A stretch of 64,000 bases of DNA, from the NCBI RefSeq assembly GCF_002157585.1, contig NZ_BDGB01000039.1, positions 445-64,444 of the forward strand. Direction: 5' to 3'. Below are positions 1 through 8,599 of the stretch, piece after piece. This stretch comes from Lentilactobacillus parakefiri. Its GTDB lineage: Bacteria > Bacillota > Bacilli > Lactobacillales > Lactobacillaceae. Under the pieces are notes generated by a model that ran no database searches, was not told the DNA's origin, and saw only the letters and a list, made by a program, of their open reading frames with translations. Each line of letters begins with the position of its first letter. Positions within the stretch are counted from its first letter, which is position 1. A program made the translations under genes and the position numbers.

Positions 1-166
1 GCTCATGATTTAAAATTTATTATTTGTTTTACGAATTGACTTCGCAAATGTTTGGTTTCAATTCCGAAAAATTGAAACGCCCTGCACATTTGTTTGTCGA
101 AAATTTTGTTCAGTTTTCAAAGGTCTACTTGGTTGTCGGAAGCGCTTGTTGCTCGCTTTTGACAAC
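1..166 (-). ncRNA. 16S rRNA operon leader (partial; 16S lies outside the window)
   Basis: Read on the minus strand this stretch contains CTTTGAAAACTGAACAA, the sequence typical of the leader just upstream of 16S rRNA in lactobacilli and bacilli. It also has an arm GTTTCAATTTTTCGGAATTGAAAC that can form the 16S processing stem. No protein gene is present. The 16S gene should begin a few tens of bases beyond position 1, which cannot be seen here. Confidence 0.75.
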
Positions 167-172
167 TATTTA

Positions 173-289
173 ATATTATCATGACGCGCAATGTGTGTCA
201 ATGACTTTTTAAAATTTGTAACTCTGCGAAGAAGTCATTCTTGCAAAAGCCGCACTAAATAATATACCGGCTTTGATGAACATTGTCAA
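173..289 (-). promoter_or_regulatory. Tandem rRNA-type promoters P1 and P2
   Basis: Two sigma-A promoters on the minus strand point into the 16S leader. The upstream one has TTGACA (284-289) and TATATT (261-266); the downstream one has TTGACA (196-201) and TAATAT (173-178). Both have exactly 17 bp spacers. Tandem strong promoters are usual for rrn operons. They start directly after the tyrS terminator, so tyrS and rrn are separately transcribed. Confidence 0.75.
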
Positions 290-291
290 CT

Positions 292-324
292 AAAAAAAGA
301 CAGATCATCACGCGATCTGTCTTT
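292..324 (-). terminator. Terminator of tyrS
   Basis: Stem AAAGACAGATC / GATCTGTCTTT followed by a T run on the minus strand, immediately after the tyrS stop codon. Confidence 0.85.
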
Positions 325-328
325 ACTT

Positions 329-1585
329 CTATTTAACTCTTGCTAAAAAGTACTTCTTTTTACCACGACGGACAATGACAAATTTGCCATCAAACTTATT
401 CGCCGGATTAATCTCGTAATCAACATCTTCAATTCGTTCACCGTTAATTCTGATTGCGCCATTGGTAATGTCTTCTCTTGCCTGACGGCGTGATTTTTCA
501 ATCTTGGTTGCATCTACCAGCCACTGAACAATGTTTAATGGTTCTGAGGAAACCTCGACTGATGGCATATTCTTGAATCCTTGTTCAATTTCTGCTGTCG
601 TCAAATCAGCCACGTTACCTGAGAATAATGCCGTAGTGATATGTTCAGCTTGCTTAACCGCTTCTTTTCCATGAACAAATTCTGTCACTTCTTCGGCTAA
701 CTTACGCTGAGCCTCACGCTTTTCAGGTTGAGTTTGGACCTTCTTTTCTAATTCAGCAATCTCATCTTGTGAGAGGAAAGTAAAATACTTAAGGTATTTG
801 ATAACATCGTTATCATCTTGATTAATCCAAAATTGGTAAAATTCATATGGTGACGTTTTTTCAGGATCGAGCCAAACATTGCCGCCTTCCGATTTACCAA
901 ACTTTGTCCCATCAGATTTAAGTAAAAGAGGAATGGTCAATCCAAAGACTTTGGCATCTTGGCCTTCAACTCGGTGAATCAGATCGGTTCCGGAGGTAAT
1001 GTTACCCCACTGATCGGCCCCTCCCAACTGAATTTGAACGTCGTTGTGACGATACAGATGAAGAAAATCAATTGACTGCAAAATCTGATACGTAAATTCA
1101 GTAAACGAGATTCCAACTTCTAATCGACTAGCCACAATTTCCTTATTAAGCATCGTGTTAACGTTAAACAATTTACCGTAATCACGAAGGAAATCCAACA
1201 GCGATAATTTAGACAGCCAATCATAGTTGTTAACAATCTCAAATTTGCCATCCTGACCAAACAGTTTTTCCATCTGTGCCGTCAACGCATCCTGGTTATG
1301 GCGAACTTGGTCCATCGTTTGCAACACCCGTTCAGACTTCTTACCACTGGGGTCCCCAATTGATCCGGTTCCACCACCAATGACGATCACTGGATGATGA
1401 CCAGCCAACTGGAACCGTTTCAAAATCATAAAGGGAATCAAATGACCAATATGCATACTGTCACCCGTTGGATCAATTCCGACGTAAATCCCCACTGACT
1501 TTTGATTAACCAGTTCATTCAAGCCATCATGATCAGTTTCTTGATTAATCGCACCGCGCCATTTCAAATCTTCCAAAATGTTCAT
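329..1585 (-). CDS. tyrS: Tyrosine--tRNA ligase
   Basis: Class I aminoacyl-tRNA synthetase that charges tRNA-Tyr with tyrosine in the cytosol. The 418-residue product has the TyrRS catalytic core with the HIGH-like HIGHL signature (about residues 46-50), the KFGKS nucleotide-binding loop, and a C-terminal S4-type RNA-binding domain ending in a lysine/arginine-rich tail. The start is the ATG at 1585 preceded by AGGAGG; an in-frame extension further upstream runs into the T-box terminator and is not used. The gene is monocistronic, under a Tyr T-box leader and followed by a terminator. The identification is secure. Confidence 0.97.
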   Translation of the reverse strand: MNILEDLKWRGAINQETDHDGLNELVNQKSVGIYVGIDPTGDSMHIGHLIPFMILKRFQLAGHHPVIVIGGGTGSIGDPSGKKSERVLQTMDQVRHNQDALTAQMEKLFGQDGKFEIVNNYDWLSKLSLLDFLRDYGKLFNVNTMLNKEIVASRLEVGISFTEFTYQILQSIDFLHLYRHNDVQIQLGGADQWGNITSGTDLIHRVEGQDAKVFGLTIPLLLKSDGTKFGKSEGGNVWLDPEKTSPYEFYQFWINQDDNDVIKYLKYFTFLSQDEIAELEKKVQTQPEKREAQRKLAEEVTEFVHGKEAVKQAEHITTALFSGNVADLTTAEIEQGFKNMPSVEVSSEPLNIVQWLVDATKIEKSRRQAREDITNGAIRINGERIEDVDYEINPANKFDGKFVIVRRGKKKYFLARVK

Positions 1586-1599
1586 CAAATAATTCCTCC

Positions 1600-1839
1600 T
1601 AAATAAAAAAGTCCCTGACAAAATTAATTGTCAGGGACGAAAAGTTTTCCGCGTTACCACCCAAGTTATTGTCGAAAAACGACAACCACTCAATTCATCG
1701 GTAACGAGATGATCCGTCTAACATACAAGACTCAGCAGCTGTAAGTTCGTCGATTAACCGCTCAGCTCACATCTACCGCTGAGTTTCTGACTTCTCAAAT
1801 TAATCGACTACCGAACTGCATCAACGTCTATCAAACAAT
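1600..1839 (-). promoter_or_regulatory. T-box leader, tyrosine-specific, for tyrS
   Basis: On the minus strand the T-box sequence GGGTGGTAACGCGG (1649-1662) precedes the terminator stem GTCCCTGACA / TGTCAGGGAC (1611-1638). The specifier loop reads GAAC-T-TAC-A with a TAC (Tyr) codon at 1741-1743. Uncharged tRNA-Tyr would stabilise the antiterminator and switch on tyrS. Confidence 0.92.
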
Positions 1840-1845
1840 AGGTTA

Positions 1846-1874
1846 ATCATAGTGTTTGGACAATCGCTTGTCAA
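1846..1874 (-). promoter_or_regulatory. Promoter of the tyrS T-box transcript
   Basis: TTGACA (1869-1874), 17 bp spacer, TATGAT (1846-1851), about 7 bases before the likely start of the T-box RNA. Confidence 0.75.
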
Positions 1875-1891
1875 TGGTCTCTCACCAGAAA

Positions 1892-2545
1892 TTAAAGCTG
1901 TCCGTTAAGCATTTGCTGGTAGTATAGTCCCTGATTTGAACGGTAGTGGTGAAACTCGGTTTGAGACATGCTCCTGGTCTTTTGGAGCGTCCATTTTGCT
2001 AATTTGGCATCAAACGATTTAATACTGGTGGCATAATTGCCGCCCATGATTGTCTGCCGCTTGAATAAACTTCGAAGCGTCCCATTTGGATAATTGTACA
2101 AATCCTTGGTTCCAAATGTGTGACCAAGCTCATGAATGACCACCGCACGGCGTTTTTGTTGATTGTATCGACTCATCCATGAGTTGTTCAAAGCAATCAC
2201 GCCACTATTAATTTCTGCTACCCCCGCATAATTTCGGTTGAGCTTATTAGTTCCGGTGAAGACCAATCGGGAACGGCTGATTGAATTGGTGCGTTGAAAA
2301 ACTTTTTTGCCTAGCGCCTTATTCCATTTTTGAGTTGCATAGGTTATTTCAGGTGCATATTTTTTCGCATCTGCTTTGACATAGTACTTGATTGTGCCGT
2401 TGTAAGTCAGATTTTTGCTGGTATGCATCGCGCTGGTAAACTTGATGGTTTGAGCTGAAGTCGACTGACCGCCAAAAGCTGAGAACCCAATCACCAAGAT
2501 CAACGTGGTTAACACAATAACAAAAATATGCTTAAACTTCAACAT
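1892..2545 (-). CDS. Secreted matrixin-like zinc metalloprotease
   Basis: A 217-residue exported protein with an N-terminal signal peptide (hydrophobic stretch about residues 7-22, likely cut after an alanine near residue 31). It carries a metzincin-type zinc site HELGHTFGTKD at residues 138-148, in which the third ligand is Asp rather than His, and an IMGG segment further on that fits the Met-turn. This suggests an extracellular or wall-associated peptidase; the substrate is unknown. It is monocistronic, downstream of no obvious operon. A second matrixin with the standard HExxHxxGxxH motif lies at 34410. Family assignment is good, function is inferred. Confidence 0.75.
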   Translation of the reverse strand: MLKFKHIFVIVLTTLILVIGFSAFGGQSTSAQTIKFTSAMHTSKNLTYNGTIKYYVKADAKKYAPEITYATQKWNKALGKKVFQRTNSISRSRLVFTGTNKLNRNYAGVAEINSGVIALNNSWMSRYNQQKRRAVVIHELGHTFGTKDLYNYPNGTLRSLFKRQTIMGGNYATSIKSFDAKLAKWTLQKTRSMSQTEFHHYRSNQGLYYQQMLNGQL

Positions 2546-2782
2546 TCAATTCCCCCTAATTAAACGTCGTCATTATAATGTTAAATTTATAGGATGTTAT
2601 TGACAGCCATCCCCTCATCAATAATATATCATGGCCCAAATTTACCGTCGAATTTAAAGTCTCAAAAAAAGCAAACATTCTTCACAGAAATTTCACAAAG
2701 GCAGTTAGTTGTATTTCAAAAATGGACCATCTAAAATTAGGCTGTATAAGAAGATTAATCTTTATAGAAAGAAAGTGGCATC

Positions 2783-2992
2783 ATGTTAAAAATTAAATAC
2801 GAAAATGGTGGCGGTACCGAGTCAATTGAATACAAGTCTGCAGCCGATTTTCTGGCCAATCAGCGTTTGGAAGTGCCGGATCTGGAGGATTATTACAAAA
2901 TTGTTGACGTGACACTCGATGGCAAACCCGTTGAATTAACAGATAAGACCATCATTGGCTTGTATAAAAAGTTCGATAACGAAGACGATTGA
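2783..2992 (+). CDS. Small conserved protein, DUF4649-like
   Basis: A 69-residue acidic cytosolic protein with an alternating beta-rich pattern and no signal peptide or membrane segment. It resembles the DUF4649 family of lactobacilli as I recall it; no function is known. The ATG follows AGAAAGTGG, a modest ribosome site. It stands alone between the matrixin-like gene and a convergent MerR-type regulator. Confidence 0.6.
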   Translation: MLKIKYENGGGTESIEYKSAADFLANQRLEVPDLEDYYKIVDVTLDGKPVELTDKTIIGLYKKFDNEDD

Positions 2993-3074
2993 CGTGAACT
3001 ATCTGTCCGCGAGGCGTTCTGCACCAAAATAAAAAGCCCCGGAAAAATCCAGAGCTCCCCTGAGTCGTGGGGAC

Positions 3075-3509
3075 TTAGTCAACGTTTTCAATTCGGAAAA
3101 ATGTTTCACCATCCTTAACGACGCCATAAATCCGCTGAGTATGCGAAGAATCGACGTAGCCAAAATCAAGAACACTTTGATCTTTATCAAAGTCAACGCC
3201 TTTCAGTTGGGAACGCAGAAATTCGCGAAGAACCGGCAATTGACGGTCAAATTTTTTAGCTCTGTCCACAGCTGCCTGAAGGGTAAAACCGCTGCGCAGA
3301 AATCGAGTGACGTGAAAGATAAAGAATAGGGTGTGCATCGAATACTCTCTTGCGGCACCCTTTTTTTGGCTGATGGATTGAATATATCCCTGCTCTTCCC
3401 AATAACGCAGTTGTCTACCGGACACCCCGGTAATCTGTTGTACCTGGCCAATACCAAATATTAATTTGTTTGTATCAATGAACGCATCGTTACCTTCCAA
3501 TTCTGCCAT
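3075..3509 (-). CDS. MerR-family transcriptional regulator
   Basis: A 144-residue DNA-binding protein. Residues about 15-45 form the MerR winged helix (pattern IGQVQQITGVSGRQLRYWEEQGYI), followed by a hydrophobic helix and a short coiled region. It lacks the C-terminal cysteines of metal-sensing MerR proteins and is the size of GlnR/TnrA-type or orphan MerR regulators. The ATG at 3509 has AGGTG about seven bases upstream, preferred to a GTG three codons earlier. Neighbour 3633 is divergent, so it may be a target; this is inference. Confidence 0.8.
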   Translation of the reverse strand: MAELEGNDAFIDTNKLIFGIGQVQQITGVSGRQLRYWEEQGYIQSISQKKGAAREYSMHTLFFIFHVTRFLRSGFTLQAAVDRAKKFDRQLPVLREFLRSQLKGVDFDKDQSVLDFGYVDSSHTQRIYGVVKDGETFFRIENVD

Positions 3510-3601
3510 GATCGTCACCTAACCTTCATTTATAATCTTATTATATCAACTTTGACCCGCCACACAAATTTTTCAAATAACCGTGAAAACGCCGGCCAAT
3601 T

Positions 3602-3610
3602 TGTTATAAT
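3602..3610 (+). promoter_or_regulatory. Extended -10 promoter
   Basis: TGTTATAAT, a consensus extended -10, lies 23 bases before the start codon at 3633; no clear -35 box is seen. Confidence 0.55.
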
Positions 3611-3632
3611 GCTTTTGAAAGGTGTGAGTACA

Positions 3633-3839
3633 ATGGGATTTTCGCCGAAACTGATCGTGGCAGATGCTGCCCTCGTGATTTCAATCGGATTAGCATTCTT
3701 TATTCAAAAGTCATCATTTCCAGACGACGTTAAAATTGGTTTGGTCATTTTGGCCGGAATCTGTTTGTTGGTTTCAGTTATTATCAACCTGGTTTCCGCC
3801 AACCAAAACAGAAGAGAACGTAAAAATCAGCAAAAATAA
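3633..3839 (+). CDS. Small two-helix membrane protein
   Basis: A 68-residue protein with two predicted transmembrane helices (about residues 8-24 and 35-56) and a short basic C-terminus (RRERKNQQK). The start is chosen at 3633 because GAAAGGTGTGAG and an extended -10 lie just upstream; a longer frame upstream has no ribosome site. Function unknown. It is divergent from the MerR regulator and followed by a strong terminator. Confidence 0.65.
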   Translation: MGFSPKLIVADAALVISIGLAFFIQKSSFPDDVKIGLVILAGICLLVSVIINLVSANQNRRERKNQQK

Positions 3840-3855
3840 GTAAGACTTGTCAATC

Positions 3856-3896
3856 AAACAGGCAGTCGCTCTCAATTTGGGAGCGACTGCCTGTTT
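3856..3896. terminator. Bidirectional terminator
   Basis: Stem CAGGCAGTCGCTCTC / GGGAGCGACTGCCTG with A and T runs on either side, between convergent genes ending at 3839 and 3934. Confidence 0.85.
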
Positions 3897-3933
3897 GTCT
3901 ACCATGATTAATCTAAACTTGTTTGGATAGGTA

Positions 3934-4800
3934 TTATGACTGCTCATACACTTTCAGTAGACCTTGGGTGCCAAGATCACCCAGATGCAATTCGTCAGTC
4001 ATCTTCTGATAAAGATCCCGGGCGACTTTGGTTGCCGGCAGATCAAGTTTCATCTCATCGGCAGAATCCAATGCAATCCGCAGATCTTTCAAAAAATGTT
4101 TGGCAGCAAAGCCGGGCTGAAAATCACCTTGGAGTATCCGTGGGCCATAATTGGTCATACTCCAGTTAGCCGCAGCCCCACCGTTGATAGTGGCAATCAT
4201 CTGTGGTAGGTCAATGCCGGCATGTTTGGCATACTCAAGTGATTCAATCATCCCGGTCATCGTCCCGGCAACCATGATTTGATTGGCCATTTTAGCATTT
4301 TGACCCTGGCCGGCCTCCCCAAATCGGGTAATCGTGCTGCCCATTGCCGATAGTACCGGCTTCACTTTTTCAAAGATCGTCTCAGAACCACCTACCATAA
4401 TGGTCAAGGTTCCCGTAGCGGCGCCAACGTCACCGCCGGAAACCGGCGCATCGAGGACGCCAATGTTGTTGGTGGCCCCGGCTTCAGTGATTTTCTTTGC
4501 CAGACTTGGCGAACTGGTTGTCATGTCAATCAATGTTTGGCCGGAATGGGCAACGCTAAGAATCCCGTTATCGCCAAAATACACTTCCTCAACGTCACTG
4601 GGGAATCCAACAATAGTGATGACAACGTCGCTGTCCTGAGTCACAGCTGCTGGTGTATCCAACCAGTACGCCCCCGCATTAAGCGCACCACTCGCATGTT
4701 CCTTAGTGCGGTTATAGACGTCAACCGCATAACCTGCCTTGAGCAAATTCTTAATCATCCCGGTACCCATCACACCAGTACCAATAAATCCAATTTTCAT
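3934..4800 (-). CDS. NAD(P)-dependent beta-hydroxyacid dehydrogenase (GarR/MmsB family)
   Basis: A 288-residue cytosolic oxidoreductase of the 3-hydroxyisobutyrate / tartronate semialdehyde reductase family. It has the Rossmann motif GFIGTGVMGTG at residues 4-14, the substrate loop SGGDVGAATGTLTIMVGG (about 120-137), and the catalytic lysine in GQNAKMANQ. The exact substrate cannot be told from sequence; 2-hydroxy-3-oxopropionate or a short hydroxyacid is plausible. It starts 12 bases after rmlB stops and is probably co-transcribed with it, although no shared pathway is evident. Confidence 0.85.
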   Translation of the reverse strand: MKIGFIGTGVMGTGMIKNLLKAGYAVDVYNRTKEHASGALNAGAYWLDTPAAVTQDSDVVITIVGFPSDVEEVYFGDNGILSVAHSGQTLIDMTTSSPSLAKKITEAGATNNIGVLDAPVSGGDVGAATGTLTIMVGGSETIFEKVKPVLSAMGSTITRFGEAGQGQNAKMANQIMVAGTMTGMIESLEYAKHAGIDLPQMIATINGGAAANWSMTNYGPRILQGDFQPGFAAKHFLKDLRIALDSADEMKLDLPATKVARDLYQKMTDELHLGDLGTQGLLKVYEQS

Positions 4801-4812
4801 TATGCCACCCCA

Positions 4813-5796
4813 TTATCTGTTGTGGACGGCGGCTAATAAAGGCCGCCACCACTTTTCGTGTGCCACGTACCAATCAACAGTTTGCGCGATCCCGTGATCA
4901 AAATCAACCATCGGCTGCCAGCCCAGTTCATGGCGAATTAATTCGTCATTGATTGAATAGCACTGATCATTAGCTGGCCGATCGGAAACGTGCTGGATTA
5001 TCGACTGAGGCAACCCCAACCGATTAATAATTTTTTGAACTATTTGACGATTCTCTTCATAATGATGAGCCGCAATGTTATATATCCCACCCGGCCGACC
5101 TTGGCGTAAGACGGCATCAATTGCCCGACAATTATCGCGCACGTGCAGCCAGTCACGGACATTGTGGCCGTCTCCATAAATTGGCAATGATTTCCCTTGA
5201 AGTCCATTGGTGACCATCAAAGGAATTAATTTTTCGGGAAATTGAAACAGGCCATAATTATTGGCAGATCGCGTAATTGAGACGTTCATGCCATACGTTT
5301 TGTAATATGAAAGCACCAACAGGTCGGCACCCGCTTTAGTCGCAGAATACGGAGAACTCGGATTAAGATGCGCGGTTTCAGTGAACGGCTCTCCATCCCG
5401 TGAGCTGCCGTACACCTCATCTGTAGAAATTTGGACAAACTTTTTAATCCCCAGTTGCTTCACCACATTCAGTAACGTGCTGACACCGACAAAGTTACTG
5501 CGGACAAACGCGTCAGGATCGAGGATTGAGCGATCAACGTGGGATTCGGCGGCAAAATTGACGATTGAATCAACCTGATAATCAGAAACGACGCGTTCAA
5601 CAGCCTGTTGATCAGCAATGTTCCCCTGCACAAAGTGGTAGCGGGGATCATTTTGAACATCCACCAAATGTGCCAAGTTACCAGCGTAAGTCAAGGCATC
5701 AAAATTGATGACCTGGTCAGTTGGATGATTTTTAAGCAAATAATGGATAAAATTTGACCCGATGAAACCGGCACCACCAGTTACTAATATCTTCAA
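4813..5796 (-). CDS. rfbB: dTDP-glucose 4,6-dehydratase
   Basis: A 327-residue extended short-chain dehydrogenase that converts dTDP-glucose to dTDP-4-keto-6-deoxyglucose in dTDP-rhamnose synthesis. Visible are GGAGFIGS (residues 7-14), the ISTDEVYG segment with the catalytic Asp-Glu, and YSATK with the Tyr/Lys pair. Length and sequence are standard. The usual partners rmlA, rmlC and rmlD are not next to it, so this is an orphan copy, first gene of a two-gene unit with the downstream hydroxyacid dehydrogenase. Confidence 0.92.
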   Translation of the reverse strand: MKILVTGGAGFIGSNFIHYLLKNHPTDQVINFDALTYAGNLAHLVDVQNDPRYHFVQGNIADQQAVERVVSDYQVDSIVNFAAESHVDRSILDPDAFVRSNFVGVSTLLNVVKQLGIKKFVQISTDEVYGSSRDGEPFTETAHLNPSSPYSATKAGADLLVLSYYKTYGMNVSITRSANNYGLFQFPEKLIPLMVTNGLQGKSLPIYGDGHNVRDWLHVRDNCRAIDAVLRQGRPGGIYNIAAHHYEENRQIVQKIINRLGLPQSIIQHVSDRPANDQCYSINDELIRHELGWQPMVDFDHGIAQTVDWYVAHEKWWRPLLAAVHNR

Positions 5797-5878
5797 ATTG
5801 CACCTCCACGATGAACGATTTTGTTACCTATAATCTACCATAATTGACAACCAAATAACTGATAAACCAAATAAAATG

Positions 5879-6059
5879 AGAGTGGAACTTAAAGCGGTTA
5901 GTTTCCAGAATATAAGCCAGCCATCCGAATATCCTGGGTTTGGATATTTGGATGGCTGGCTTATATGGCCGGAAACTGCTTTAATTCCCACGTTTCTGCT
6001 AATTGAACATCCGACATAATAAAGTACGGGTGAGACGATACTTATTTTTGTCCCAGCCC
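5879..6059 (+). repeat. Hairpin element A1 (family A)
   Basis: The only content of the 5797-6124 gap. Outer arms GTGGAACTTAAAGC.. / ..GCTTTAATTCCCAC enclose an inner stem (5912-5934 pairs with 5942-5964; core AAGCCAGCCATCC / GGATGGCTGGCTT) with loop TGGGTTT. A second short hairpin starting GGGTGAGAC lies at 6028-6059. The core of about 110 bp is nearly identical to copy A2. It sits after the 3' end of the gene at 6125. Confidence 0.8.
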
Positions 6060-6124
6060 CATTGATTTAATTTTTAAAATGATGGTACAGCCGATCCCAG
6101 TGACTCATTCATGTGATTTGAATG

Positions 6125-6634
6125 CTAGTCATCAATCGCATCTTCATTGACCCAATAACGGGCTGCTTTCTTGTTCGCAGAAATTCGAATCCGATAAAAA
6201 TCTTCACTTTCCCGTTCACCATCATCATCTCGATAATAGGCTTTGGCTTTCTTATCAACGAAGACGCGTTTGCCTGAACGAGCTTTAATGGTCGACCAAC
6301 GATACGTGCGATTGTTCTTCTTAGCCCCCGGAACATAACGATACAACTTTTCCTCACGGTAATCTTCATCCAAAACAGTTTTAAAGTTAACTGTCCGATA
6401 TTTCACACTAAAAACGCGCGATGGCTGAAAATACAGCGGCCTGATATGGCCTTTATTTAAGTCGGAATTACCAGAATATTCAGTGTCAATATTTTCACCA
6501 ATCTTGTTAACCTGAGCCGCTTTGGTGTTGGAAATATCGTGATCATGGGTATGGATACTAGCGGAGAATCCGATCATCGTCAACGGAATAAGTAGCAACA
6601 ATACGGCATCAGCCAGATCAAATTTTTTCATCAT
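6125..6634 (-). CDS. Exported or membrane-anchored protein, paralogue of the lipoprotein at 13795
   Basis: A 169-residue protein with a hydrophobic N-terminus (about residues 8-24) and no lipobox cysteine, so it is an anchored or secreted protein. The C-terminal ~95 residues (from VKYRTVNFKTVLDEDYREE, ending YWVNEDAIDD) align by eye with those of the lipoprotein at 13795-14298: shared DxxYREExLYRxVPG, a VDKKA/VNKKA step, an acidic DDD turn, EDFYRI and YWV. This is an unrecognised extracellular domain. Start at 6634 has GGAGGG five bases upstream. Function unknown. Confidence 0.7.
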   Translation of the reverse strand: MMKKFDLADAVLLLLIPLTMIGFSASIHTHDHDISNTKAAQVNKIGENIDTEYSGNSDLNKGHIRPLYFQPSRVFSVKYRTVNFKTVLDEDYREEKLYRYVPGAKKNNRTYRWSTIKARSGKRVFVDKKAKAYYRDDDGERESEDFYRIRISANKKAARYWVNEDAIDD

Positions 6635-6844
6635 AAACACCCTCCAATATTGAAAATTGATCATGGTTCTTTTGGGTAATATCTTATCTACACCATAATT
6701 TTATCTTAATGTGTTCAACAAGTTGTGAAGAAAGTGTGAAGATTGTTGGAAGGTTTTTGGATTGTGCGCGAAGGACGACTCTTTTGTCGGAAAAAGAAGC
6801 TTCAGGGTATCAACTGACAGCTATTAATCCTTGGGGCTTCTTAT

Positions 6845-7146
6845 GGACGTTACCCGGGTTTTGTTGCAGCGCGTTTGTTATGTTATTTTGAGCTCCCTGC
6901 TGCCTTGAATAACACGTTCCGACCGCCGTATGAAAACGGCTTGGCCTACTTGGTGAGGCCCCCGGGTCTCGTTCGGGGGGGGCACACTTGTTATCCTCTT
7001 TTGCGCTCCCTTCTGCTTTGCAAATACGCTCCGACGACCCTGACTCCTGCCACACAAGACAAAAAATTTAGTAGCGAACAAATACCGTTCGCTACTAAAT
7101 TTTCCGCCTTGTGCTCTGGGGCCACCCGGGTCTCGTCGCGCTCTGC
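6845..7146 (+). repeat. Hairpin element C1 (family C, two adjoining partial units)
   Basis: This fills the gap 6635-7147. Two copies of the C flank (about 6885-6935 and 6989-7035; AGCTCCCTGCTGCCTTGAAT.. and GCTCCCTTCTGCTTTGCAAA..) lie in tandem. The second leads into a hairpin of 17 bp arms, AAAATTTAGTAGCGAAC (7063-7079) / GTTCGCTACTAAATTTT (7087-7103), then CACCCGGGTCTCGTCGCGCTC. Short reading frames here are not convincing genes. Confidence 0.75.
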
Positions 7147-7147
7147 T

Positions 7148-8317
7148 CTATTTCATATCATAAGCTTTCTGGAACAATTGAACGATTTCTTCTTTAGTCC
7201 CTTTTCGTGGGTTGGAGAAGGCGTTACCGTCCTTTAAAGCATTCTCAGCCATCAATTCAAAGTCTTCTGGTTTAGCACCAATTGCCTTGATACTGCGTGG
7301 AATGTGGACATCATCGGCCATTTGACGCATTGCCTTGATCGCAAGTTCTGCTGCATCACGAGTGGACAAACCATCCGTGTTTTCGCCCATTGCTTTTGCC
7401 AATTCAGCAAATCTTTCTGGACATGCGACTAAGTTATACTCTTCAACAATCGGCAGCAACATTGCACAGCAGACACCATGAGGCGCATCATACTGGCCGC
7501 CTAGTTGATGGGCCATTGCATGGACGTAGCCAAGGTCGGCATTGTTGAAGGCCATCCCGCCTAACATTTCAGCTTCGACCATCTTGGTTCGAGCTTCAAG
7601 ATTATGACCGTTAGCAACGGCTTCCCGCAAACTTTCCTCACATAATTTGATTGCTTCAATACACTGTCCGTCAGTGATCTCGTTACGGTTGGTTGAAACA
7701 TAAGGTTCAATTGATTGAACGAATGTATCCATTCCAGTCGCTGCGGTCATTGCGGCTGGCACGTCCAACTCAAGCATTGGATCATTAAATGAAACCAGCG
7801 GAATGTTACGCCAAGAAACGACAACGAACTTCAACTTAGTCTTTTCGTTGGTAATCACACAGTGACGGGTCAGTTCTGAAGCGGTCCCGGCAGTTGTGTT
7901 GACAGCCATCAGTGGTGGCAATGGGTTCTCCAAGGTTTCAATGCCGGCCAGTTTGGTAATGTCGTCACCGTTAGTCAAAATAATGCCGGTTCCTTTACCA
8001 CAATCGTGTGATGAACCGCCACCAACGGTAATAATACTGTCACAGTCATTGTCCAGGTATACTTGCTTGGCAGCTTGAATGTTACGAATCTTAGGATTAG
8101 GCTCAACACCGTCAAAGATCACGTATGAAACACCAGCAGCGTCCAGTGAATCCAATGTTTGAGCGACCGGACCATTGTCCATTCCACGAAGAAACTTATC
8201 GGTAACGATCAACGGTTTGGTCATATGCAGCATTTTGGCACGATCACCAATCTTTTTAATAACCCCTTTGCCAAAAAAGTTCACACTTGGCATTAAAAAA
8301 TCAAAATTTTCTTTCAT
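7148..8317 (-). CDS. dhaT: 1,3-propanediol dehydrogenase-type iron alcohol dehydrogenase
   Basis: A 389-residue group III alcohol dehydrogenase, closely similar by eye to DhaT of glycerol-fermenting bacteria (shared SVNFFG, TVGGGSxHDCGKG, AVNTTAGTASE, NAFSNPRKG). It would reduce 3-hydroxypropionaldehyde to 1,3-propanediol with NADH, regenerating NAD+ in heterofermentation. The NAD loop is at 98-103. Of the four usual metal ligands, Asp197, His266 and His280 are present but the His four residues after the Asp is Gln201. Start at 8317 follows GGAGGA. The gene is monocistronic; no diol dehydratase genes are in the window. Confidence 0.88.
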   Translation of the reverse strand: MKENFDFLMPSVNFFGKGVIKKIGDRAKMLHMTKPLIVTDKFLRGMDNGPVAQTLDSLDAAGVSYVIFDGVEPNPKIRNIQAAKQVYLDNDCDSIITVGGGSSHDCGKGTGIILTNGDDITKLAGIETLENPLPPLMAVNTTAGTASELTRHCVITNEKTKLKFVVVSWRNIPLVSFNDPMLELDVPAAMTAATGMDTFVQSIEPYVSTNRNEITDGQCIEAIKLCEESLREAVANGHNLEARTKMVEAEMLGGMAFNNADLGYVHAMAHQLGGQYDAPHGVCCAMLLPIVEEYNLVACPERFAELAKAMGENTDGLSTRDAAELAIKAMRQMADDVHIPRSIKAIGAKPEDFELMAENALKDGNAFSNPRKGTKEEIVQLFQKAYDMK

Positions 8318-8371
8318 GAGTTCTTCCTCCAATGATTATTCATATTCTTAAACCGATTTCATACTAACACC

Positions 8372-8548
8372 TTGTGAAAAATATGTAAATAGGCTCAACG
8401 AAAAAAGCTTAAATTCATTTTCACCTTCTAATCACCATCCAGACCATGTAAATAAAGGATTTGTTTTGGCTGACCATTTACATTTACTTAACCATCCAGC
8501 TTCTAATTAATCATAAAAATGGTAAGATTGTGAAATAATATACCATAA
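8372..8548. promoter_or_regulatory. Possible Rex-type half sites upstream of dhaT
   Basis: TTGTGAAAAATATGTAAAT (8372-8390) and TTGTGAAATAATATACC (8528-8544) each match the left half of the Rex box TTGTGAAnnnnTTCACAA but not the right half. A redox regulator would suit dhaT. This is weak evidence only. Nothing else is seen between dhaT and the T-box promoter. Confidence 0.25.
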
Positions 8549-8563
8549 ATTTTAGATAGGTCA

Positions 8564-8592
8564 TTGACCTTTGCGTCAAACTATTCTACAAT
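8564..8592 (+). promoter_or_regulatory. Promoter of the Met T-box transcript
   Basis: TTGACC (8564-8569), 17 bp spacer, TACAAT (8587-8592). Confidence 0.75.
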
Positions 8593-8599
8593 TATATCA

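Noticed and set aside
2999-3457. Alternative minus-strand frames inside the MerR gene
   Set aside because: Antisense or shifted shadows of 3075-3509, without ribosome sites.
3936-4836. Plus-strand frames antisense to the hydroxyacid dehydrogenase
   Set aside because: High-GC antisense shadows; no start signals.
6709-7237. Several short reading frames on both strands across 6709-7237
   Set aside because: They lie inside the C1 repeat hairpins, have no ribosome sites and low-complexity products, and copies in other repeats give unrelated products.
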